A stretch of 64,000 nucleotides of DNA from Paenibacillus glycinis (GTDB lineage Bacteria; Bacillota; Bacilli; Paenibacillales; Paenibacillaceae). The notes beneath the pieces are model-generated. The model saw nothing but the letters and a program-made list of their open reading frames with translations, did not search any database and was not told the origin of the DNA. The first letter of the stretch is position 1; each line of letters starts with the position of its first letter. Of this stretch, positions 8,987 through 16,410 are shown one piece after another. The stretch is taken from assembly GCF_009909185.1 (NCBI RefSeq), contig NZ_JAAAMV010000002.1, positions 186,001 through 250,000 on the forward strand, written 5' to 3'. The translations under genes were made by a program, and so were the position numbers.

Positions 8987-9283
8987 TTATAGATGCTTCC
9001 AGCCCGTTTCCTTGCCCGAACTCGGACAGCTCGGGAAGGCGTCTCCGACCTTCAGCTCCACCTGCTGGCCGCTCGCGTCGACGTACCGGCCGGCTTCCGT
9101 TACGGACTGGCCCGTCTTATGCTCATGGTCGGCATGCCGCCAGTTCGTGGCCTTTCCCGTCCGTGGACAGGCGGGAAACGAATCCCCGCGGCTTAGCTGC
9201 TTCGTTTCGCCGATTTCGCAGACGTACCTGCCCGTTTCTTCGACCTGTTCTCCCGTGCGGTGTAAATCGGACATCGTTTTCAT
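8987..9283 (-). CDS. Tandem YjzC-like repeat protein
   Basis: This 98-residue protein is made of two copies of a roughly 40-residue unit. The first reads TGEQVEETGRYVCEIG, then GDSFPACPRTGKATNW; the second reads TGQSVTEAGRYVDASG, then GDAFPSCPSSGKETGW. The pattern of an initial G, a GxY turn, a GDxFPxCP knuckle and a Trp/His end resembles YjzC-like small proteins. AAGGAGG lies 8 bases before the ATG at 9283, so in-frame starts farther upstream are unlikely. The function is unknown. Cysteines in the first repeat (CEIG, CP) and the second (CP) could bind metal, but there is no complete Cys4 site. Confidence 0.75.
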   Translation of the reverse strand: MKTMSDLHRTGEQVEETGRYVCEIGETKQLSRGDSFPACPRTGKATNWRHADHEHKTGQSVTEAGRYVDASGQQVELKVGDAFPSCPSSGKETGWKHL

Positions 9284-9434
9284 GACGGATTCCTCCTTGG
9301 ACAAGCAGTTTAGGCTTGCGTTCTCCAACCGGTTGAAGGAGTCTTGCACAACCTCTATATACCCGCCTGAGCCGCATCGGACGCAGGTTCGAATAAAATC
9401 GACCGGCTGCAAGTCAAGAAATCCGGCAATCGCC

Positions 9435-9496
9435 GAACAAAAACCGCGCCTTTCGGCAGGGTTTTTGTTCGACGATATAAAGCTCGGCGATATAAA
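9435..9496. repeat. Hairpin plus adjacent 15-bp tandem repeat
   Basis: GAACAAAAACC (9435-9445) pairs perfectly with GGTTTTTGTTC (9460-9470). From 9467 two 15-base units follow directly: GTTCGACGATATAAA and GCTCGGCGATATAAA (13 of 15 identical). The block lies between the end of the molybdopterin-subunit gene and the YjzC-like gene, both on the minus strand, so it may be a terminator, an operator, or both. Confidence 0.5.
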
Positions 9497-9539
9497 ATTA
9501 CGGCGCGGTTATCGCGGGTCTCGCCGAACAATCCTCGAA

Positions 9540-11861
9540 TCACCGAAGCCCTTGCGTGCATCGCCATATCTGCTCCGGCGTCAGCGGCAAGCGGTTAAGC
9601 TGGACGCCGGCCGCGACCGACAATGCATTGGCCAGCGCCGCGGGCATGCCGATCGTGCCGTGCTCCGAGATGCCGCGGGCGCCGTAAGGCCCTTGGAGGT
9701 ACGGGGTTTCCACGAAGTCGACGACGTACTCCGGCGTCTCGCCGTAACGGATGAGCTTGTAATAACGCAGCTGCGGGTTGAGCACGATGCCGTCTTCGTT
9801 GTACAGGAAGGCTTCCCGCGTCGCAAAGCTAAGCCCCATGCTCATCCCGCCCGTCACCTGTCCCCGCGCGGTCGCCGCGTTGATGACTTTGCCCGCATCG
9901 ATGACGGAGACGGCCTGGAGCATCCGGTACGTGCAATCGCGCGTGTTGTATTCGACCGTGACCGCCTCCGCGCCGACCGTCCACTGCTCGCCCGGGATGC
10001 CCTTGCCCGTCTCGGGATCGAGCCGCGTCAGGCCATGGACCCGGTTGCGGCCGCGGCCGATGACGGGTTCGCCGACCGCGCTGCCGTCCGGATACATATA
10101 GCCGCTCATGAGCGAAGCGAAGCTCAGCCTCGCGCTCGGATCGTCGCGAACGAAGACGTATCCGCCGCCGAAGTCGAGCGCTTCGGCCGGACGCTTCAGC
10201 ACGAGCGACGCATTGGCTTTCAGCTGCGCGACGGCATCGTCCGCCGCGTCCAGCACGGCATTGCCGACCATCATCGTGCTGCTGCTCGCCACCGTCTTCC
10301 AATGCTCGGGCGTAACCTGCGTATCGATGTCCAGCATGACGTGCACGTGGTCGACGGGCACGCGGATGCGTTCGGCGAGCAGCTGCGCCATGACGGTCCG
10401 GTTCCCCTGGCCGATCTCGACCGCGCCGACGGTGAGGTTCATCGTGCCGTCATGGTTGAAGGTCAAGATCGCGCCGGAGCCGGTATCGATCTCGGAACCG
10501 GAGGTTTTCCAGATGCAGGCCACCCCGGTCGCCCTGACGAGGTCGCCCGCGACCGCGACGCGTCCGCCTCCCTCCCACTTGATGAGCGGCTTCAACCTTT
10601 CGATGCATGCCGGCAAGTCGCCCAGGTTGCTGCGGTCCAGCGGCGCCTGCGTCGGCGTCGTGTCCCCCGGCAAGATGGCGTTGCGCCGTCTCAGCTCCAG
10701 CGGGTCCATGCGCAGTTCCTCGGCAAGCAAGTCCATCGCGCGCTCCATGCAGAAATGATTCTCCAGATGGCCGAAGCCGCGAAACGCCGTCGCGTAAGGA
10801 TGGTTCGTGTAGACGCTGAGCGCGTCGCACCGCACATGGTCGATCCGGTACGGTCCGGTGCAGTCGACCGCGGCCGAAGTCGTTACGATGGCGCCGTTGT
10901 CGGTGTAGCCGCCGTTGTCGAACAGCAGCGTAATCTCCGCTGCCGTCAGTTTGCCGTCGCGGGTCGCGCCGAGCTTGACCTTGGCTTCCAGACCGATGTG
11001 GCAGGGCGAGCTCACGATATCCGTTTCGCGGGTATTGTTGATCTTGACCGGCCTGCCGCCGCATGCCCGAGAGGCGATATAGGCGATGTATTCCAGCTGA
11101 ATCGAGCCTTTCCCCCCGAAGCCGCCGCCGACCAGCGGGGTATGGACGAGCACCTTCTTCTGTTCGGCCCGGAAGTAGCGCTCGAACAGCCGCTTGATGA
11201 AGAACGGGTCCTGCGTGCTCGTCTGGATGTCGATCGTGCCGTCCGGCATCGCTTCGACGATGGAGCATCGGGGCTCCATGGCGCAGTGGTCGGAGGAATC
11301 GAAGGCGAATTCGCCCTCGACCGTGACTTCGCTGGCCGCCCACCCGGCTTCCATGTCGCCTTTGCGGATCTTGACGAAATTGCCGATATTCGTCCCCGGC
11401 ACCGGATAGACGTCGCCGAATTTCTCGTAGCCGCCCAGCTCCTCGTGAACGAGCGGCGCATCCGGCCGCAAGCCTTCGCTTGGCGATTGCACGAGCGGGA
11501 GCGGCTCGAACTCCGCCCGAATCAGCGCCGCCGCCCGTTTCGCGAGCTGCTCCGTATCCGCCACGACGACGGCGAGCGGCTCGCCGAAATACCGAACCTT
11601 GTTCACGGCGAGCGGCGGACGGTCGGCCAGCACCGTGCCGGTCAGCACCGGATAATCCGCGCCCGTGACCACCGCGTGCACGCCGCTTGCCGCCAGCGCC
11701 CCGGCGCAATCGATCCTGACGATGCGCGCATGCGCATAAGGGCTGGTCACCAGCCAGCCATGCAGCTGGTCCGCGTTTTGCGCGTCGTTCGCGTATCTGG
11801 CGGTTCCGGTCACCTTTTTCCGCGATTCGATTCTCGGCACGCTTTTCCCGATGGTTTCCAT
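9540..11861 (-). CDS. Xanthine dehydrogenase-family molybdopterin-binding subunit
   Basis: This 773-residue protein has the full large-subunit layout: an N-terminal hammerhead domain (IGKSVPRIESRKKVTGTARY), the cofactor loop GGGFGGKG (245-252), HPYATAFRGFG, VEIGQGNRT, and the C-terminal GPYGARGISEHGTIG with the catalytic Glu near 733. The family hydroxylates purines, aldehydes or related heterocycles at a molybdenum centre. It normally needs a 2Fe-2S subunit and an FAD subunit, but neither is present on either side. The gene is flanked by unrelated genes and possibly monocistronic. With adenine deaminase and pucFG elsewhere in the window a purine substrate is plausible but not shown. A carbon monoxide dehydrogenase-like role is less likely, because the CoxL active-site loop is absent. 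Confidence 0.9.
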   Translation of the reverse strand: METIGKSVPRIESRKKVTGTARYANDAQNADQLHGWLVTSPYAHARIVRIDCAGALAASGVHAVVTGADYPVLTGTVLADRPPLAVNKVRYFGEPLAVVVADTEQLAKRAAALIRAEFEPLPLVQSPSEGLRPDAPLVHEELGGYEKFGDVYPVPGTNIGNFVKIRKGDMEAGWAASEVTVEGEFAFDSSDHCAMEPRCSIVEAMPDGTIDIQTSTQDPFFIKRLFERYFRAEQKKVLVHTPLVGGGFGGKGSIQLEYIAYIASRACGGRPVKINNTRETDIVSSPCHIGLEAKVKLGATRDGKLTAAEITLLFDNGGYTDNGAIVTTSAAVDCTGPYRIDHVRCDALSVYTNHPYATAFRGFGHLENHFCMERAMDLLAEELRMDPLELRRRNAILPGDTTPTQAPLDRSNLGDLPACIERLKPLIKWEGGGRVAVAGDLVRATGVACIWKTSGSEIDTGSGAILTFNHDGTMNLTVGAVEIGQGNRTVMAQLLAERIRVPVDHVHVMLDIDTQVTPEHWKTVASSSTMMVGNAVLDAADDAVAQLKANASLVLKRPAEALDFGGGYVFVRDDPSARLSFASLMSGYMYPDGSAVGEPVIGRGRNRVHGLTRLDPETGKGIPGEQWTVGAEAVTVEYNTRDCTYRMLQAVSVIDAGKVINAATARGQVTGGMSMGLSFATREAFLYNEDGIVLNPQLRYYKLIRYGETPEYVVDFVETPYLQGPYGARGISEHGTIGMPAALANALSVAAGVQLNRLPLTPEQIWRCTQGLR

Positions 11862-12055
11862 CCCGCACCACGCTTCCCTTCCGGCGAAACTGAACGGCTT
11901 GACCGAGGAATCCGAACGGGACGTTCCGCTCGCAGTCGCGCCTCTATCTACATCGTATTGCCGGCGGACGTTGTCCTATTCGCGCAGGCCGAATCTAATG
12001 GGTTGCCCGCGCGGATCTGCCGGCCGGGTATCGGGCTGCATGGAAGCGATAGCAA

Positions 12056-12088
12056 AAAGAGGCATCCCTGGAGACGGGATACCTCTTT
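12056..12088 (-). terminator. Intrinsic terminator after the two-gene membrane-protein operon
   Basis: AAAGAGGCATCCC (12056-12068) pairs with GGGATACCTCTTT (12076-12088) with one mismatch. On the minus strand the stem is followed by TTTTT, ending the transcript of the gene that stops at 12126. Confidence 0.75.
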
Positions 12089-12125
12089 ATCATGCATTGG
12101 AACAGACGTTGCGGCCAAAGCCCGG

Positions 12126-12584
12126 TTACGTTGTCTTCGCTAAACCGAGCGCCCGATGATCCCAGAGAATATCCTCGACGACGGCGTGCTGATCAGCTTC
12201 GCAGGTCACGATCAGGATGACTTCGCCCCGCTTCCCTTTCTTGATTCGGGACTTGTTTCTCCGATTATGGACGAGATAGATCGCCCAACTCCAGACCAAG
12301 CCTGCTAGAAAGCCGGCTCCCGCGCCGATCATTCCCCAGATGACCGGCCCCCACGCCCATACGAATCCTTTGCTTGCCCCGACCGTAGCGAACATGAAGG
12401 CCAAGATCATGCCTTTATCGATAAAAGACATGCCGTCGGCCCGGTTCATGCCGTCCAGCAGCCGCGGTTCTTTTTTGCACGGCTCGAGCGGTACCGCGTA
12501 GATGCTAGAGACGCCCTTTTCCTCTAGCTCCGTAATCGCGATTTCGAGCAAATTCGTATATTCAAACGTGGCGAATATTTGCAT
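12126..12584 (-). CDS. Conserved-looking membrane protein of unknown function
   Basis: This 152-residue protein has a soluble N-terminal part (MQIFATFEYTNLLEIAITEL), a Gly-rich hydrophobic centre (two helices around ILAFMFATVG and MIGAGAGFLAGLVWSWAIYL), a very basic stretch (NRRNKSRIKKGKRGE) and a short domain with VILIVTC. The start and end resemble the two halves of a ferredoxin-like fold interrupted by a membrane hairpin, as in some general-stress-type proteins. I do not recognise the family. The first 23 bases overlap the end of the upstream gene, so the pair is co-translated. Confidence 0.7.
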   Translation of the reverse strand: MQIFATFEYTNLLEIAITELEEKGVSSIYAVPLEPCKKEPRLLDGMNRADGMSFIDKGMILAFMFATVGASKGFVWAWGPVIWGMIGAGAGFLAGLVWSWAIYLVHNRRNKSRIKKGKRGEVILIVTCEADQHAVVEDILWDHRALGLAKTT

Positions 12585-13377
12585 GGTCCACCTTTTCTCC
12601 GATTGCTACCACCGTGCCTGCCGGTTGGTAGTTGCGCAACAGGTAATTTTTCAGCGCGTCGTCGAATAATTTATTGGCTTCCACCGTGTTCGCGTAAGCG
12701 TCGTAGACGGTGAAGAAATACAGGGAGGGAAAATACAAGAGCCATTGCATGTTCACGACGGTCGCGGACGCACGGATATCCCCGATAATCACGAGATGCA
12801 AAGCAAGGACCAGATTGGCTTGCCAGACCAGGACGATCGTCGTCACCAAGATAAACGTAGCCAGCAGGAGACGGTGCAGATACAGCTGGCCCATGCTGGG
12901 GATCCCCATCGACCACACCAACGCAAGCCACGGTTTGCGCTTATCGAGGTAATTGATTTCGACGGCGCCGATGCTGAATTCGTTGAAGCGGGCGTTTTCT
13001 CTTTGCGCGAGCAGATAGACTTTGTTGATGTCCACCGCCGAACGGTAGCTGTCCCAGATGGCGAACAAGTAGACCGGAATATAGAGGGACATGAACTTGG
13101 GGTCCATGACGTCTTTGGCAGCCTGGTATTGCCCGTTGAACGAATAGACGATGGCCATATTCAAGTGGATCTTCTGATTGATGAACATTTCCCATAATAT
13201 CAACGCGTACCCGCGAAGATATTTATTCAGCAGCAAATGGCCGAATCCGGGAAAGGCCATCGACCAAAAGCCGATGACGTAAGGGCTTCTTTTATGAAGC
13301 TGCGTTGTCCCCACCAAACTGACGAGTGCTTTGTAGCGCTTGTCGCGATACGGATTCCCGAAATTATCGATCGTCAT
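12562..13377 (-). CDS. Multi-pass membrane protein of unknown function
   Basis: About 271 residues with two related halves. Each has a Pro/Gly-containing membrane segment: SMAFPGFGHLLLNKYLRG (about residue 40) and SMGIPSMGQLYLHRLLL (about 155). Each half is followed by long hydrophobic stretches and a short aromatic-rich segment ending in SYRSAVDINK or YDAYANTVEANK. This internal duplication resembles TM2-like proteins. The role is unknown. It is first in a two-gene unit with the overlapping gene downstream. GTG at 13380 and ATG at 13377 are both possible starts; I chose the ATG. Confidence 0.75.
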   Translation of the reverse strand: MTIDNFGNPYRDKRYKALVSLVGTTQLHKRSPYVIGFWSMAFPGFGHLLLNKYLRGYALILWEMFINQKIHLNMAIVYSFNGQYQAAKDVMDPKFMSLYIPVYLFAIWDSYRSAVDINKVYLLAQRENARFNEFSIGAVEINYLDKRKPWLALVWSMGIPSMGQLYLHRLLLATFILVTTIVLVWQANLVLALHLVIIGDIRASATVVNMQWLLYFPSLYFFTVYDAYANTVEANKLFDDALKNYLLRNYQPAGTVVAIGEKVDHANIRHV

Positions 13378-13521
13378 CACCTCAAGATCCTATGCCCATA
13401 CCGGCCGCATGATGGTATATTGCCCCCAATCATTGGTTGCATTCATGCCGTTCCCGGCAGCGCGGCCGCATCGGCGAGGTCCGCCGGTTACCCTCGCCGC
13501 TGAACTTGAACTCCAGGTCGA

Positions 13522-14889
13522 TCAAGCCTTCGGCATGGGAAGGCTGCCGGACTCTCGCGGATCTTCGAATGACTCGCTGGCGAGGATCGCGCCGCGATCG
13601 TCGAGCGCTTCGATGCCGTACGGAGGGGCGGCCGTCTTCGGAAGCACGGCGAACCAGATCCGCCCGCCGGCGCCGACGGACGCGATAAGCGCCGGATATT
13701 CGCCTGCATCTGGGCCGCCGGTCGTTACCCTAACGTTCGCAACGAGCGGCGACGAGAGCTGGCCGAAGACGATCGGGAACGGACCCGTTCCGCCGGCCGG
13801 CAGCCTGGGCATGCTCATGTAATTCAACGCCTCCGTCCCCTCCTTCGCGACCGACATGCCGTAACCTCCGCCCATGACCCACTTCCACCCCAGCCAGGTT
13901 TTGCGGACGAATTCGAGCTGCAGGTCGGTACCGCCGACGGTCGTATTCCGTTTCATGAACAGCAGCGCGCCGCCGTCGAGATGCGCCTCGTGGATGAGCT
14001 GCATCGGCGTACCGGAATTCCCCATTTTCAGGAATGCTTCCTCCGGCGTATGGCCGATCGGGATCCTCATGGTCCCGGACATCCCGATCGCGCGGGAGTA
14101 CCGCCAATCCGCGATGCCGCCCGGGGTTTCGTAGGCATAGCCCAGCGCCAGCAAGAACATGAGAAACGTCAAGACGGCGCCGGACCAGACGATCCAGGCC
14201 TTTCTTCGTCGAGCGGTTGGACGCGGCATGCCGGAAACCTCCCTTTCAATGATGGCAATGCGGGATTCGGAAGGCATTCGAATCGCCGCAGCATGAGACG
14301 GCCTTCGCTCGGCGAGTAAACCGTCAGCCAAGAACGCTGCATCCATGCTCCGCGGTCCCGCCTCCCGCATTCGCTTGGCGAGCTTCGCTCGGGCCCGGCG
14401 AAGACGGGCATTCGCGCTGCCTTCGGCAATGCCGAGCAGCTTCGCCAGCTCGGTGCCGGCCAAGCCATAATGCGTATGCAAAACAAGGATTTCGCGGTAT
14501 CTGCCGGGAAGCTGCATAACGGCGGGCCAAATCTCCCCCGAGATGGAGATCTCGCTGCTCGAGGACTTCGGTTCCGCCGATCCCGAGCGTCCGTCGGGCG
14601 GCAGCAATCCGGCCGTGGTTGCCTTTGGCCGAATGGCCGTGACGCGGGAAAGGAATGCCGCCTTCCGGACGAATGCGAACAGCCAGCTCCGGAAAGCGAC
14701 TTGGCCGCGGAACGAATCGACCGCGCGGAACGCCCGGATGAACGTGTCGTGGGCGATGTCATCGGCCAGCCGCTCCTTTCGGGTCAAGAAATACGCGTAC
14801 TGCCGGACATCCTGCCAATAACGGCGAACAAGCGCGTCGATCTCGGGCGAGCTCAGACGCGCGATGTGCTTGAGATACTCCTCCTCCAT
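13522..14889 (-). CDS. ECF-type sigma factor fused to a transmembrane/extracytoplasmic domain
   Basis: This is one uninterrupted 455-residue frame. Residues about 15-85 form sigma region 2 (LVRRYWQDVRQYAYFL, LADDIAHDTFIRAFRAVDSF). Residues about 118-172 form region 4 (LPGRYREILVLHTHYGLAG, then GIAEGSANARLRRARAKL). Next come a linker (173-230), a basic TARRRK, and one membrane helix (231-252). An outer domain of about 200 residues follows, with no recognised fold. ECF sigma factors are normally about 180 residues and are held by a separate membrane anti-sigma. Here one polypeptide combines both, so release would need proteolysis or a regulated conformational change. GGGGAGG lies close before the ATG. 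No separate anti-sigma gene is adjacent. Confidence 0.85.
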   Translation of the reverse strand: MEEEYLKHIARLSSPEIDALVRRYWQDVRQYAYFLTRKERLADDIAHDTFIRAFRAVDSFRGQVAFRSWLFAFVRKAAFLSRVTAIRPKATTAGLLPPDGRSGSAEPKSSSSEISISGEIWPAVMQLPGRYREILVLHTHYGLAGTELAKLLGIAEGSANARLRRARAKLAKRMREAGPRSMDAAFLADGLLAERRPSHAAAIRMPSESRIAIIEREVSGMPRPTARRRKAWIVWSGAVLTFLMFLLALGYAYETPGGIADWRYSRAIGMSGTMRIPIGHTPEEAFLKMGNSGTPMQLIHEAHLDGGALLFMKRNTTVGGTDLQLEFVRKTWLGWKWVMGGGYGMSVAKEGTEALNYMSMPRLPAGGTGPFPIVFGQLSSPLVANVRVTTGGPDAGEYPALIASVGAGGRIWFAVLPKTAAPPYGIEALDDRGAILASESFEDPRESGSLPMPKA

Positions 14890-14929
14890 GCGGACCTCCC
14901 CATACTCTTAATCGTCCATCAAGGATACC

Positions 14930-14959
14930 AAATTGTTCCTTGCTGCGCCGCAACAATTT
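14930..14959. repeat. Inverted repeat upstream of the sigma-fusion gene
   Basis: AAATTGTT (14930-14937) and AACAATTT (14952-14959) form an 8-bp inverted repeat with a 14-base loop, 40 bases upstream of the sigma-fusion start. It could be an operator or part of an autoregulated promoter. Confidence 0.35.
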
Positions 14960-15005
14960 TTTCCCGGCTCGCCTGGCGAGCGGCAGCGCACGCTGCGCGA
15001 GAAGC

Positions 15006-15035
15006 AAAAAAGCCGCAGCGCGTGCGGCTTCTAAA
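15006..15035 (-). terminator. Intrinsic terminator after the YcaQ/AlkX-like gene
   Basis: On the minus strand AGCCGCA and TGCGGCT (15029-15011) form a stem with a CGCGC loop, followed by a run of six Ts. Confidence 0.85.
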
Positions 15036-15081
15036 CGCAAACTATTTTTGCGGTGAACGTTACATTCGGCGTCGCTTTGCT

Positions 15082-16323
15082 TCACGAGCCTAGTCCGATC
15101 GCATGCTGCTCCACCGACACCGTCTCCGCCCCGTGCGCGCGGGCGAACGCCTCGAGCGCCTCGTGCACGGAGTGCTTCAGGCATGCGGTATACGCGATTT
15201 CCGGATCGATTTGCAGCAACTGCACCGACAGGTGCTTGCGCTTGTTGTCGAGGCGGGGGTCCATCCGGCCGATCAAGCGGTCGCCGGCCAAGATCGGCAT
15301 GGCGTAATAGCCGTACTTGCGCTTGACGGCGGGCGTGTAGATTTCCCAGCGGTATTCGAATTCGAACAGATCTTCGAGCCGTTTGCGGCTCCACAACAGA
15401 TTGTCCAGCGGCGGAAGGAAGCGAACCGGCGTTTCCTCGTCGCCCGAGCTTGTCCGCCCGCCCTCTTCCTGCCGATGAACGTCGAGACGCTCGGCATCCG
15501 AGGTCAGGATATAATACGGCTGCTTCACCCCGTCGATCGCGACCGCGGCCATCTCCCCGGCTTCGATGCGGCCGTTGACCGCATCCCTTCGCTCCTGGGC
15601 GCTTAACTTCTGCCAGCCGAATCGCGCGTCGCTCGGCTCGAATACCCGATAGGCGCGGCAATATTTGCGCAGCATCCGGTCGCGCGCGTCGTCAGGGGCG
15701 ATGCCCGCCGCCTCCTCCCGAAGCGCCGCCGGAACGCTGCGGTCCGCCACGTCGAACAGGCGATGATTTCCCTCGCGGCCGACGATTCGGATCTCCGCCG
15801 CGTCCATCAGCAGATTGAGCGCGTGCGACGTCGCTTTGGTCGTCGCGTTGACGTTGTCCCAATAGCCGTGCACCCGCTGATCGGATTCGAACGCTTTGGC
15901 CGGGAGCGGCCCCTCGCTCTCCAGCTTGCGCAGCACCTGCTCGACGATCGGCCGGATCTCGTCCAGCTGCGCGCTCGTCCGCTCCCGCATGCGCTGCCGG
16001 ACCGGCTCGAATATCGGGTAATCCGCCATCGGAATCATGCAGGCGGCATTCGCGAAATATTCGAACACGTCGTTCCCACGCAGCAGCTCGTTCAATATGC
16101 CGGGGTCGTACCCTTCGATTCGAGCCGCCAGCGCCAGATGCTGGTTCGGGCGCACGGCCGCTACCGGATCGATCTGTATGCATTCCAGCTCGGCGATCAC
16201 GCCGAGCACGCGCCGGCGCATGTCAGCCGCGGCGCTTGAACCGCCCGCAAGCGGAGGCGCCAGCAGCTGCTTCTCCAGCAAGAAGCGCCGCAGCGCCCGT
16301 TTCGTCGTTCGTATCGGTTCCAT
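15082..16323 (-). CDS. YcaQ/AlkX-like winged-helix DNA glycosylase-family protein
   Basis: This protein of about 413 residues belongs to the YcaQ (HTH_42, winged-helix DNA-binding) family. Features are the N-terminal RRFLLEKQLL, IQIDPVAAVRPNQHLALAAR, a central winged-helix region, and C-terminal FLPPLDNLLWSRKRLEDLFE with YGYYAMPILAGDRLIGRMD. Escherichia coli YcaQ unhooks DNA interstrand crosslinks. Its Gln-x-Asp catalytic motif corresponds here to IQIDP (QxD near residue 50). The usual start extension through ATG 16365 is unlikely because that ATG sits inside a TATAAT box (16364-16369). GGGAGGG lies before ATGs at 16332 and 16323. The gene stands alone. Confidence 0.85.
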   Translation of the reverse strand: MEPIRTTKRALRRFLLEKQLLAPPLAGGSSAAADMRRRVLGVIAELECIQIDPVAAVRPNQHLALAARIEGYDPGILNELLRGNDVFEYFANAACMIPMADYPIFEPVRQRMRERTSAQLDEIRPIVEQVLRKLESEGPLPAKAFESDQRVHGYWDNVNATTKATSHALNLLMDAAEIRIVGREGNHRLFDVADRSVPAALREEAAGIAPDDARDRMLRKYCRAYRVFEPSDARFGWQKLSAQERRDAVNGRIEAGEMAAVAIDGVKQPYYILTSDAERLDVHRQEEGGRTSSGDEETPVRFLPPLDNLLWSRKRLEDLFEFEYRWEIYTPAVKRKYGYYAMPILAGDRLIGRMDPRLDNKRKHLSVQLLQIDPEIAYTACLKHSVHEALEAFARAHGAETVSVEQHAIGLGS

Positions 16324-16410
16324 CGACCCCATTCCCTCCCGCCAAGTCGCTTTTACTGCAACCATTATACACCAATGCCGCGCTTGTTCGCATCTTGTTC
16401 GTCACGCCCG

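Noticed and set aside
8301-12143. A 1280-codon open frame on the plus strand
   Set aside because: It runs through the MFS gene in another frame and antisense to the xdh-type gene; Arg/Asp/His-rich translation is typical of GC-rich antisense frames, with no domain.
16324-16365. Longer N-terminus for the YcaQ/AlkX-like protein
   Set aside because: The upstream ATG is inside a TATAAT box, so it would not be transcribed.
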